A DNA stretch of 64,000 nucleotides from Nematostella vectensis (taxonomy: Eukaryota > Cnidaria > Anthozoa > Actiniaria > Edwardsiidae), in the NCBI RefSeq assembly GCF_932526225.1, contig NC_064037.1, positions 6,926,203 through 6,990,202 of the forward strand. Direction: 5' to 3'. The notes beneath the pieces are model-generated. The model saw nothing but the letters and a program-made list of their open reading frames with translations. It did not search any database and was not told the DNA's origin. The stretch's first letter is position 1. The number at the start of each line of letters is the position of its first letter. Made by a program: the position numbers and the translations under genes. This document shows positions 32,257-45,100 of the stretch, in pieces.

Positions 32257-33109
32257 TTAGGGAAAGTTCATTTATTTTCCTGAGGGGGGGGCGTGAGAGT
32301 TTTGATAAAAGTAATGGATAAAATAAGTTGACCCCCCTTTCAGGAGTAACAAAATTATTCATGCCCCCCCCTTACGTTTCCCCAATATTTTCGGTGCCCC
32401 CTCCCCTCCCGAAAACCGAAGAAAGAAGGAGCAAAGGAAGGAACGGCAATGACGCGAGCAAGAGATTAGCTGCAAGCTTGACAGAAAGTGGAAGGGATGG
32501 AATTGGATGAAAACATTAATTCAGAAAAAGTGAAGGCACTCAATTTCTCAATGATGCAATTAACTTCAGGTTGCAACCTGATAATGGTTGATGCTATAGA
32601 TGACATAAAAGAAGCAAAAGGGCTTCGATCTTCTCCATGCAAGAAAAGCGAGGCACGAGAAAAGAGAGAAGAAAAAGAGCGAGGAAGACAGCAAATCAGA
32701 TATAAGCGAGGATTTTGATAAAGGAGAATGGGCGCTTGTAGCATTAAAACTTTTTGTTTATATTTTAGGTATCGACTATTAGCACTTTATAACATTATAT
32801 AGCTGAAACCATAAAAAGATGCATTTAGGGTAAATACAGGTTTGCATTGCATAGATAAAATGTGACTTAATACGTATCCTTAGCCCCTGGATTGTGCATG
32901 CCAAATAACTGCCCCCAAACTGAGACAAGTTAAACCAAGAAGTCTAATTTGACACATCAAATTATATAGTAGAGACAACACCCAAAGGAATCAGTGCCCC
33001 CCTATTTAAAATCCAAACACTTTCAACGCCCCCCCTTTAGACCTCAGAAATTTCTCTAGGCCCCCCCACAGTCCCCCCCCCCTCGGGATAATAAATGAAC
33101 TTTCCCTTA
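32257..33109. mobile_element. MITE with TTA target sites (PIF/Harbinger-like)
   Basis: The element is bounded by TTA on each side. Its ends are inverted copies (gggaaagttcatttatt then c-rich/g-rich tracts on both sides). A 3-bp TTA duplication fits PIF/Harbinger transposition. Inside is a 76-codon frame (32,488-32,718) with no feature I recognise and no transposase motif, so it appears non-autonomous. A related end, gataaataatgaccc then ttccctaa, is seen near 34,833-34,856. It lies between the 3' ends of CABIN1 and MMAB. Confidence 0.75.
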
Positions 33110-33192
33110 GGTCGTGATAATGGATAGCCATGGCCACTTAAAATGGTCCCTTAGTAGAGGTACTATTTTAGAATAATCCAACATATTGCAGA

Positions 33193-36100
33193 CTAGCTTG
33201 GGTCCACTCGGTGATAAATCTTTTCCTCTCTTCCTTCTGTTTTTGCAGCAAATCTTGCAGCAGTAAACAAAAAGTCACTCAATCTGAAAAAACAAAATCA
33301 ACAATACAAAAGAACTGAGGATTAACTAGAATTGGACAGAGGCCTTCTAAGAAATGACAGCTAAATAATATTAGCAGGAATTCTAACAATGTGGGAACAG
33401 GATTTTTATTAGGTGGAGTGGTAACCAACAATATATAAAACAGATAAGAAATTGGTGAATTTTTCCCTCTAGCCTGAATCTGCAATTGACATGGTATCGA
33501 TAACGTTCCTGACCCCCTCCCCTCTTAAGTAATCTGAGTGCCTCTAAAGTATGTGACTTCATTGGCTCTAGTGCTGTCATTACCTGTTAAGGAACTTTCC
33601 AACATTTGGATCAACACTTCCACTAGTTACAAGAGGTACAACTCTAGAACACGAAAAATACAGGTCAGGGTGTTAGTGTGACAACATACAAATGATTGAC
33701 AAAACGGTGTCCTTAACCAGCTGCATTGGTAAAAACCACTGAAGCGCCTAGCTGCATATGTTAGCTACCACGTCTAAGTCTGAAGTTATACGGTGACTAA
33801 TATATGCAGCTAGGTGCTTCAGTGGTTTTTACCCATGCTTACATGCAGGCTTGTTGCGTAGTCACAAAGCAGGTTGATGGCAATGTTTTGTCAATTGGCT
33901 GCCTACGGCCTCAACCCAGCTCTGCTAAAATGGTTTTGATTTCTGGTCGAGATATTGCATGGGGGGTATCTTTCTATTTCTCAGATCTGAATTTGACTTG
34001 TTGAACATATGTAGGATTTTTAAAAGCTTGTCTTCATTAGTGTCAGCATGCATGGACATTGTGACTTTCTTTGCCCATCCATTATCATTTGCGGGATTGC
34101 CCCATTGTCAGACAGAGGTGCATCCCTCCCCTACACTTTTACCCAAGTACACCTGGAGATGTGATCTACCTTCTCTCTGCTCGCCGACACACTGTCCTTG
34201 CAACATGTAGCAATGAACTGGCCTTTCCTCCAGACTAAAAACAAATAACTTTTTAGATATGAAAAAAGGAACATAGTTCATATCTATTTGCAACAAAGTA
34301 TATAAACGAATGTGAAGCACCTTCTGCTTGCACTTTCATGACTTTGGTTTGGCTGGCATTGAAAATCATTATCCCCTAGAGTGTGGCCTCTACTATCTTT
34401 ATCTTTTGAGTTTTGGTTTTATTATTAACTTCAATTACGGAATTTACGAATTTCTATTCATGTCAGAGTCCCCCCCCTAATAAATTTTCAGATTGGTGGT
34501 ACGAAAAGATGTTTAAATACGATTTCTGTTTGGATGGAGCTAATGATGCTTTATTCTATTTATGTTTAATAACAATTATTAGCATTTCATTTTATTGATA
34601 ATGGCAACATTTATACATTTTAGCATGTCCCCAGACCCCCCTATAAATTTTATTTACACCTCAGAAAAATTGGCTCAAAGTCAACTTTTCTCCTTGCCAG
34701 TGCCCACCCCACACACATATAATAATTTTACCTTTTTTGTTTTGGGTGAGGGCTTTAATTTTTAGTAGCCTTTTTGGGGGAGGGTTTTTGAACCAGAAAC
34801 AATTAAACTGATCAGCCCTCTCCCCCTCCTTCCGATAAATAATGACCCTTCCCTAATTACTCTAAAGAACATGGCTATTTGTACATATTTTGTTTGACTT
34901 ATTATAGCCTACATTATTATTGATACTTACAGGGAGTATAAAATTGGTGAGTGCTGGTAACTGGTTGTGATATTCATCTATCCACCTTTCTAGGATTGGG
35001 ACGTGCATCTCACTGAATTCTGTTCGTTCTGGTAATTGTAATATGGCATTGTTATGATCAACAACACAGCACTGCGTGTCATAGGCTGGATGTGACAGAC
35101 ATTTTGGGTTCTGACACATTTATAAAAGTAAACCTTGTTATCATAACTGTTTATATTTTTCTGAATGTGCATACTACAATATCATTAATTGGATTATGTC
35201 TTGTTCCCACCAAATAATAGTAGCATAATTGTGGCAGAAGTTCAGTTAAAGTTAGCAGGGAATATGATCTTTTTCAGGTTAAATTAGTGGAGTTCTACTT
35301 GACTGTTTTGATTTGAGGTTTAGGGCTATAAAGACTTATACATACTGATTTTATCCTGTCGTGATGTTTCCCTTGGAGTTGCAATGTTTGACCCAACATC
35401 TTGGAGAATGCACTGAATCTAACACAAATCAAAACAATTATTTTGTATTTCTATGTGTAATACCCCTCAAAAGCAAAGTAATACAGATGTACACTAAACA
35501 ACCAGATGAACCACACCCAGTAGTGTTTATTGCAGTATGTGCTAGATAGTAGTGTACATAGTTTAGTATTGTAGTATTTGCTAGATAGTAGTGTACATAG
35601 TAGTATTGTAGTATGTGCTAGATAGTAGTGTACATAGTAGTATTGTAGTATGTGCTAGATAGTAGTGTACATAGTAGTATTGTAGTATGTGCTAGATAGT
35701 ATGTACATAGTAGTATTGTAGTATGTGCTAGATAGTAGTGTACATAGTAGTATTGTAGTATGTGCTAGATAGTAGTGTACTTAGTAGTATTGTAGTATGT
35801 GCTAGATAGTAGTGTACATAGTAGTATTGTAGTATGTGCTAGATAGTAGTGTACTTAGTAGTATTGTAGTATGTGCTAGATAGTAGTGTACTTAGTAGTA
35901 TTGTAGTATGTGCTAGATAGTAGTGTACATAGTAGTATTGTAGTATGTGCTAGATAGTAGTGTACATAGTAGTATTGTAGTATGTGCTAGATAGTAGTGT
36001 ACATAGTAGTATTGTAGTATTTGCTAGATAGTAGTGTACATAGTAGTATTGTAGTATGTGCTAGATAGTAGTGTACATAGTAGTATTGTAGTATGGGCTA

Positions 36101-39100
36101 GATAGTAGTGTACATAGTTTAGTATTGTAGTATGTGCTAGATAGTAGTGTACATAGTAGTATTGTAGTATGTGCTAGATAGTAGTGTACATAGTAGTATT
36201 GTAGTATGTGCTAGATAGTAGTGTACATAGTAGTATTGTAGTATGGGCTAGATAGTAGTGTACATAGTAGTATTGTAGTATGTGCTAGATAGTAGTGTAC
36301 ATAGTAGTGTTGTAGTATGTGCTAGATAGTAGTGTACATAGTAGTATTGTAGTATGGGCTAGATAGTAGTGTACATAGTTTAGTATTGTAGTATGGGCTA
36401 GATAGTAGTGTACATAGTTTAGTATTGTAGTATGTGCTAGATAGTAGTGTACATAGTAGTATTGTAGTATGTGCTAGATAGTAGTGAACATAGTAGTATT
36501 GTAGTATGTGCTAGATAGTAGTGTACATAGTAGTATTGTAGTATGTGCTAGACAGTAGTGAACATAGTAGTATTGTAGTATGGGCTAGATAGTAGTGTAC
36601 ATAGTAGTGTTGTAGTATGTGCTAGATAGTAGTGTACATAGTAGTATTGTAGTATGTGCTAGATAGTAGTGTACATAGTTTAGTATTGTAGTATGGGCTA
36701 GATAGTAGTGTACATAGTTTAGTATTGTAGTATGTGCTAGATAGTAGTGTACATAGTAGTATTGTAGTATGTGCTAGATAGTAGTGTACATAGTAGTATT
36801 GTAGTATGTGCTAGATAGTAGTGTACATAGTAGTATTGTAGTATGGGCTAGATAGTAGTGTACATAGTAGTATTGTAGTATGTGCTAGATAGTAGTGTAC
36901 ATAGTAGTATTGTAGTATGTGCTAGACAGTAGTGAACATAGTAGTATTGTAGTATGGGCTAGATAGTAGTGTACATAGTAGTATTGTAGTATGTGCTAGA
37001 TAGTAGTGTACATAGTAGTATTGTAGTATGGGCTAGATAGTAGTGTACATAGTTTAGTATTGTAGTATGTGCTAGATAGTAGTGTACATAGTAGTATTGT
37101 AGTATGTGCTAGATAGTAGTGTACATAGTAGTATTGTAGTATGTGCTAGATAGTAGTGTACATAGTAGTATTGTAGTATGTGCTAGATAGTAGTGTACAT
37201 AGTAGTATTGTAGTATGGGCTAGATAGTAGTGTACATAGTTTAGTATTGTAGTATGGGCTAGATAGTAGTGTACATAGTAGTATTGTAGTATGTGCTAGA
37301 TAGTAGTGTACATAGTAGTATTGTAGTATGGGCTAGATAGTAGTGTACATAGTAGAATTGTAGTATGGGCTAGATAGTAGTGTACATAGTAGTATTGTAG
37401 TATGTGCTAGATAGTAGTGTACATAGTAGTATTGTAGTATGTGCTAGATAGTAGTGTACATAGTAGTATTGTAGTATGGGCTAGATAGTAGTGTACATAG
37501 TAGTATTGTAGTATGTGCTAGATAGTAGTGTACATAGTAGTATTGTAGTATGTGCTAGATAGTATGTACATAGTAGTATTGTAGTATGTGCTAGATAGTA
37601 GTGTACATAGTTTAGTATTGTAGTATGTGCTAGATAGTAGTGTACATAGTAGTATTGTAGTATGTGCTAGATAGTAGTGTACTTAGTAGTATTGTAGTAT
37701 GTGCTAGATAGTAGTGTACATAGTAGTATTGTAGTATGTGCTAGATAGTAGTGTACATAGTTTAGTATTGTAGTATGTGCTAGATAGTAGTGTACATAGT
37801 AGTATTGTAGTATGCGCTAGATAGTAGTGTACATAGTAGTATTGTAGTATTTGCTAGATAGTAGTGTACATAGTAGTATTGTAGTATGTGCTAGATAGTA
37901 GTGTACATAGTAGTATTGTAGTATGTGCTAGATAGTAGTGTACATAGTAGTATTGTAGTATGGGCTAGATAGTAGTGTACATAGTTTAGTATTGTAGTAT
38001 GTGCTAGATAGTAGTGTACATAGTAGTATTGTAGTATGGGCTAGATAGTAGTGTACATAGTAGTATTGTAGTATGTGCTAGATAGTAGTGTACATAGTAG
38101 TATTGTAGTATGTGCTAGATAGTAGTGTACATAGTAGTATTGTAGTATGTGCTAGATAGTAGTGTACATAGTAGTATTGTAGTATGTGCTAGATAGTAGT
38201 GTACATAGTAGTATTGTAGTATGGGCTAGATAGTAGTGTACATAGTAGTATTGTAGTATGTGCTAGATAGTAGTGTACATAGTAGTATTGTAGTATGTGC
38301 TAGATAGTAGTGTACATAGTAGTATTGTAGTATGGGCTAGATAGTAGTGTACATAGTTTAGTATTGTAGTATGTGCTAGATAGTAGTGTACATAGTAGTA
38401 TTGTAGTATGTGCTAGATAGTAGTGTACATAGTAGTATTGTAGTATGGGCTAGACAGTAGTGTACATAGTAGTATTGTAGTATGGGCTAGATAGTAGTGT
38501 ACATAGTAGTATTGTAGTATGTGCTAGATAGTAGTGTACATAGTAGTATTGTAGTATGTGCTAGATAGTAGTGTACTTAGTAGTATTGTAGTATGTGCTA
38601 GATAGTAGTGTACATAGTAGTATTGTAGTATGTGCTAGATAGTAGTGTACATAGTAGTATTGTAGTATGTGCTAGATAGTAGTGTACATAGTAGTATTGT
38701 AGTATGGGCTAGATAGTAGTGTACATAGTAGTATTGTAGTATGTGCTAGATAGTAGTGTACATAGTAGTATTGTAGTATGTGCTAGATAGTAGTGTACTT
38801 AGTAGTATTGTAGTATGTGCTAGATAGTAGTGTACATAGTAGTATTGTAGTATGTGCTAGATAGTAGTGTACATAGTAGTATTGTAGTATGTGCTAGATA
38901 GTAGTGTACATAGTAGTATTGTAGTATGTGCTAGATAGTAGTGTACATAGTAGTATTGTAGTATGTGCTAGATAGTAGTGTACATAGTTTAGTATTGTAG
39001 TATGTGCTAGATAGTAGTGTACATAGTAGTATTGTAGTATGGGCTAGATAGTAGTGTACATAGTAGTATTGTAGTATGGGCTAGATAGTAGTGTACATAG

Positions 39101-42100
39101 TAGTATTGTAGTATGTGCTAGATAGTAGTGTACATAGTAGTATTGTAGTATGGGCTAGATAGTAGTGTACATAGTTTAGTATTGTAGTATGGGCTAGATA
39201 GTAGTGTACATAGTAGTATTGTAGTATGTGCTAGATAGTAGTGTACATAGTAGTATTGTAGTATGTGCTAGATAGTATGTACATAGTAGTATTGTAGTAT
39301 GTGCTAGATAGTAGTGTACATAGTTTAGTATTGTAGTATGTGCTAGATAGTAGTGTACATAGTAGTATTGTAGTATGTGCTAGATAGTAGTGTACTTAGT
39401 AGTATTGTAGTATGTGCTAGATAGTAGTGTACATAGTAGTATTGTAGTATGTGCTAGATAGTAGTGTACATAGTTTAGTATTGTAGTATGTGCTAGATAG
39501 TAGTGTACATAGTAGTATTGTAGTATGTGCTAGATAGTAGTGTACATAGTAGTATTGTAGTATTTGCTAGATAGTAGTGTACATAGTAGTATTGTAGTAT
39601 GTGCTAGATAGTAGTGTACATAGTAGTATTGTAGTATGTGCTAGATAGTAGTGTACATAGTAGTATTGTAGTATGGGCTAGATAGTAGTGTACATAGTTT
39701 AGTATTGTAGTATGTGCTAGATAGTAGTGTACATAGTAGTATTGTAGTATGGGCTAGATAGTAGTGTACATAGTAGTATTGTAGTATGTGCTAGATAGTA
39801 GTGTACATAGTAGTATTGTAGTATGTGCTAGATAGTAGTGTACATAGTAGTATTGTAGTATGTGCTAGATAGTAGTGTACATAGTAGTATTGTAGTATGT
39901 GCTAGATAGTAGTGTACATAGTAGTATTGTAGTATGGGCTAGATAGTAGTGTACATAGTAGTATTGTAGTATGTGCTAGATAGTAGTGTACATAGTAGTA
40001 TTGTAGTATGTGCTAGATAGTAGTGTACATAGTAGTATTGTAGTATGGGCTAGATAGTAGTGTACATAGTTTAGTATTGTAGTATGTGCTAGATAGTAGT
40101 GTACATAGTAGTATTGTAGTATGTGCTAGATAGTAGTGTACATAGTAGTATTGTAGTATGGGCTAGACAGTAGTGTACATAGTAGTATTGTAGTATGGGC
40201 TAGATAGTAGTGTACATAGTAGTATTGTAGTATGTGCTAGATAGTAGTGTACATAGTAGTATTGTAGTATGTGCTAGATAGTAGTGTACTTAGTAGTATT
40301 GTAGTATGTGCTAGATAGTAGTGTACATAGTAGTATTGTAGTATGTGCTAGATAGTAGTGTACATAGTAGTATTGTAGTATGTGCTAGATAGTAGTGTAC
40401 ATAGTAGTATTGTAGTATGTGCTAGATAGTATGTACATAGTAGTATTGTAGTATGTGCTAGATAGTAGTGTACATAGTAGTGTTGTAGTATGTGCTAGAT
40501 AGTAGTGTACATAGTAGTATTGTAGTATGTGCTAGATAGTAGTGTACATAGTAGTATTGTAGTATGTTCTAGATAGTAGTGTACATAGTAGTATTGTAGT
40601 ATGTGCTAGACAGTAGTGTACATAGTAGTATTGTAGTATGTGCTAGACAGTAGTGTACATAGTAGTGTTGTAGTATGTGCTAGATAGTAGTGTACATAGT
40701 AGTATTGTAGTATGTGCTAGACAGTAGTGAACATAGTAGTATTGTAGTATGGGCTAGATAGTAGTGTACATAGTAGTGTTGTAGTATGTGCTAGATAGTA
40801 GTGTACATAGTAGTATTGTAGTATGTGCTAGATAGTAGTGTACATAGTAGTATTGTAGTATGTGCTAGATAGTAGTGTACATAGTAGTATTGTAGTATGT
40901 GCTAGATAGTAGTGTACATAGTAGTATTGTAGTATGTGCTAGACAGTAGTGAACATAGTAGTATTGTAGTATGTGCTAGACAGTAGTGTACATAGTAGTA
41001 TTGTAGTATGTGCTAGATAGTAGTGTACATAGTAGTATTGTAGTATGTGCTAGATAGTAGTGTACATAGTAGTATTGTAGTATGGGCTAGATAGTAGTGT
41101 ACATAGTTTAGTATTGTAGTATGTGCTAGATAGTAGTGTACATAGTAGTATTGTAGTATGTGCTAGATAGTAGTGTACATAGTAGTATTGTAGTATGTGC
41201 TAGATAGTAGTGTACATAGTAGTATTGTAGTATGTGCTAGATAGTAGTGTACATAGTAGTATTGTAGTATGGGCTAGATAGTAGTGTACATAGTAGTATT
41301 GTAGTATGGGCTACATAGTAGTGTACATAGTAGTATTGTAGTATGTGCTAGATAGTAGTGTACATAGTAGTATTGTAGTATGTGCTAGATAGTAGTGTAC
41401 ATAGTAGTATTGTAGTATGTGCTAGATAGTAGTGTACATAGTAGTATTGTAGTATGGGCTAGATAGTAGTGTACATAGTAGTATTGTAGTATGTGCTAGA
41501 TAGTAGTGTACATAGTTTAGTATTGTAGTATGTGCTAGATAGTAGTGTACATAGTTTAGTATTGTAGTATGTGCTAGATAGTAGTGTACATAGTAGTATT
41601 GTAGTATGTGCTAGATAGTAGTGTACATAGTAGTATTGTAGTATGGGCTAGATAGTAGTGTACATAGTAGTATTGTAGTATGTGCTAGATAGTAGTGTAC
41701 ATAGTAGTATTGTAGTATGTGCTAGATAGTAGTGTACTTAGTAGTATTGTAGTATGTGCTAGATAGTAGTGTACATAGTAGTATTGTAGTATGTGCTAGA
41801 TAGTAGTGTACATAGTAGTATTGTAGTATGTGCTAGATAGTAGTGTACATAGTAGTATTGTAGTATGTGCTAGATAGTATGTACATAGTAGTATTGTAGT
41901 ATGGGCTAGATAGTAGTGTACATAGTAGTATTGTAGTATGGGCTAGATAGTAGTGTACATAGTAGTATTGTAGTATGGGCTAGATAGTAGTGTACATAGT
42001 TTAGTATTGTAGTATGTGCTAGATAGTAGTGTACATAGTAGTATTGTAGTATGTGCTAGATAGTAGTGTACATAGTTTAGTATTGTAGTATGTGCTAGAT

Positions 42101-45100
42101 AGTAGTGTACATAGTAGTATTGTAGTATGTGCTAGATAGTAGTGTACATAGTAGTATTGTAGTATGGGCTAGATAGTAGTGTACATAGTAGTATTGTAGT
42201 ATGGGCTAGATAGTAGTGTACATAGTTTAGTATTGTAGTATGTGCTAGATAGTAGTGTACATAGTAGTATTGTAGTATGTGCTAGATAGTAGTGTACATA
42301 GTAGTATTGTAGTATGGGCTAGATAGTAGTGTACATAGTAGTATTGTAGTATGGGCTAGATAGTAGTGTACATAGTAGTATTGTAGTATGTGCTAGATAG
42401 TATGTACATAGTAGTATTGTAGTATGGGCTAGATAGTAGTGTACATAGTAGTATTGTAGTATGGGCTAGATAGTAGTGTACATAGTAGTATTGTAGTATG
42501 TGCTAGATAGTAGTGTACATAGTAGTATTGTAGTATGTGCTAGATAGTAGTGTACATAGTAGTATTGTAGTATGTGCTAGATAGTAGTGTACATAGTTTA
42601 GTATTGTAGTATGTGCTAGATAGTAGTGTACATAGTAGTATTGTAGTATGTGCTAGATAGTAGTGTACATAGTAGTATTGTAGTATGGGCTAGATAGTAG
42701 TGTACATAGTAGTATTGTAGTATGGGCTAGATAGTAGTGTACATAGTAGTATTGTAGTATGTGCTAGATAGTAGTGTACATAGTTTAGTATTGTAGTATG
42801 TGCTAGATAGTAGTGTACATAGTAGTATTGTAGTATGTGCTAGATAGTAGTGTACATAGTAGTATTGTAGTATGTGCTAGATAGTAGTGTACATAGTAGT
42901 ATTGTAGTATGTGCTAGATAGTAGTGTACATAGTAGTATTGTAGTATGTGCTAGACAGTAGTGTACATAGTAGTGTTGTAGTATGTGCTAGATAGTAGTG
43001 TACATAGTAGTATTGTAGTATGTGCTAGACAGTAGTGAACATAGTAGTATTGTAGTATGGGCTAGATAGTAGTGTACATAGTAGTGTTGTAGTATGTGCT
43101 AGATAGTAGTGTACATAGTAGTATTGTAGTATGTGCTAGATAGTAGTGTACATAGTAGTATTGTAGTATGTGCTAGATAGTAGTGTACTTAGTAGTATTG
43201 TAGTATGTGCTAGATAGTAGTGTACATAGTAGTATTGTAGTATGTGCTAGATAGTAGTGTACATAGTAGTATTGTAGTATGTGCTAGACAGTAGTGAACA
43301 TAGTAGTATTGTAGTATGGGCTAGATAGTAGTGTACATAGTAGTATTGTAGTATGTGCTAGATAGTAGTGTACATAGTAGTATTGTAGTATGTGCTAGAT
43401 AGTAGTGTACATAGTAGTATTGTAGTATGGGCTAGATAGTAGTGTACATAGTTTAGTATTGTAGTATGTGCTAGATAGTAGTGTACATAGTAGTATTGTA
43501 GTATGGGCTAGATAGTAGTGTACATAGTAGTATTGTAGTATGTGCTAGATAGTAGTGTACATAGTAGTATTGTAGTATGTGCTAGATAGTAGTGTACATA
43601 GTAGTATTGTAGTATGGGCTAGATAGTAGTGTACATAGTAGTATTGTAGTATGTGCTAGATAGTAGTGTACATAGTAGTATTGTAGTATGGGCTAGATAG
43701 TAGTGTACATAGTAGTATTGTAGTATGTGCTAGATAGTAGTGTACATAGTTTAGTATTGTAGTATGTGCTAGATAGTAGTGTACATAGTTTAGTATTGTA
43801 GTATGTGCTAGATAGTAGTGTACATAGTAGTATTGTAGTATGTGCTAGATAGTAGTGTACATAGTAGTATTGTAGTATGTGCTAGACAGTAGTGTACATA
43901 GTAGTATTGTAGTATGGGCTAGATAGTAGTGTACATAGTAGTATTGTAGTATGTGCTAGATAGTAGTGTACATAGTAGTATTGTAGTATGTGCTAGATAG
44001 TAGTGTACTTAGTAGTATTGTAGTATGTGCTAGATAGTAGTGTACATAGTAGTATTGTAGTATGTGCTAGATAGTAGTGTACATAGTAGTATTGTAGTAT
44101 GTGCTAGATAGTAGTGTACATAGTTTAGTATTGTAGTATGTGCTAGATAGTAGTGTACATAGTAGAATTGTAGTATGTGCTAGATAGTAGTGTACATAGT
44201 AGTATTGTAGTATGGGCTAGATAGTAGTGTACATAGTAGTATTGTAGTATGTGCTAGATAGTAGTGTACATAGTTTAGTATTGTAGTATGTGCTAGATAG
44301 TAGTGTACATAGTAGTATTGTAGTATGTGCTAGATAGTAGTGTACATAGTAGTATTGTAGTATGGGCTAGATAGTAGTGTACATAGTTTAGTATTGTAGT
44401 ATGGGCTAGATAGTAGTGTACATAGTAGTATTGTAGTATGTGTTATATAGTAGTGTACATAGTTTAGTATTGTAGTATGTGCTAGATAGTAGTGTACATA
44501 GTAGTATTGTAGTATGTGCTAGATAGTAGTGTACATAGTAGTATTGTAGTATGGGCTAGATAGTAGTGTACATAGTAGTATTGTAGTATGTGCTAGATAG
44601 TAGTGTACATAGTTTAGTATTGTAGTATGTGCTAGATAGTAGTGTACATAGTAGTATTGTAGTATGTGCTAGATAGTAGTGTACATAGTTTAGTATTGTA
44701 GTATGTGCTAGATAGTAGTGTACATAGTAGTATTGTAGTATGTGCTAGATAGTAGTGTACATAGTAGTATTGTAGTATGGGCTAGATAGTAGTGTACATA
44801 GTTTAGTATTGTAGTATGTGCTAGATAGTAGTGTACATAGTAGTATTGTAGTATGTGCTAGATAGTAGTGTACATAGTAGTATTGTAGTATGGGCTAGAT
44901 AGTAGTGTACATAGTAGTATTGTAGTATGGGCAAGATAGTAGTGTACATAGTAGTATTGTAGTATGTGCTAGATAGTAGTGTACATAGTTTAGTATTGTA
45001 GTATGTGCTAGATAGTAGTGTACATAGTAGTATTGTAGTATGTGCTAGATAGTAGTGTACATAGTTTAGTATTGTAGTATGTGCTAGACAGTAGTGTACA

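Noticed and set aside
32488-32718. 76-codon frame inside the 32,257-33,109 element as a transposon protein
   Set aside because: It is short, basic, has no transposase or DNA-binding motif I know, and no clear start context.
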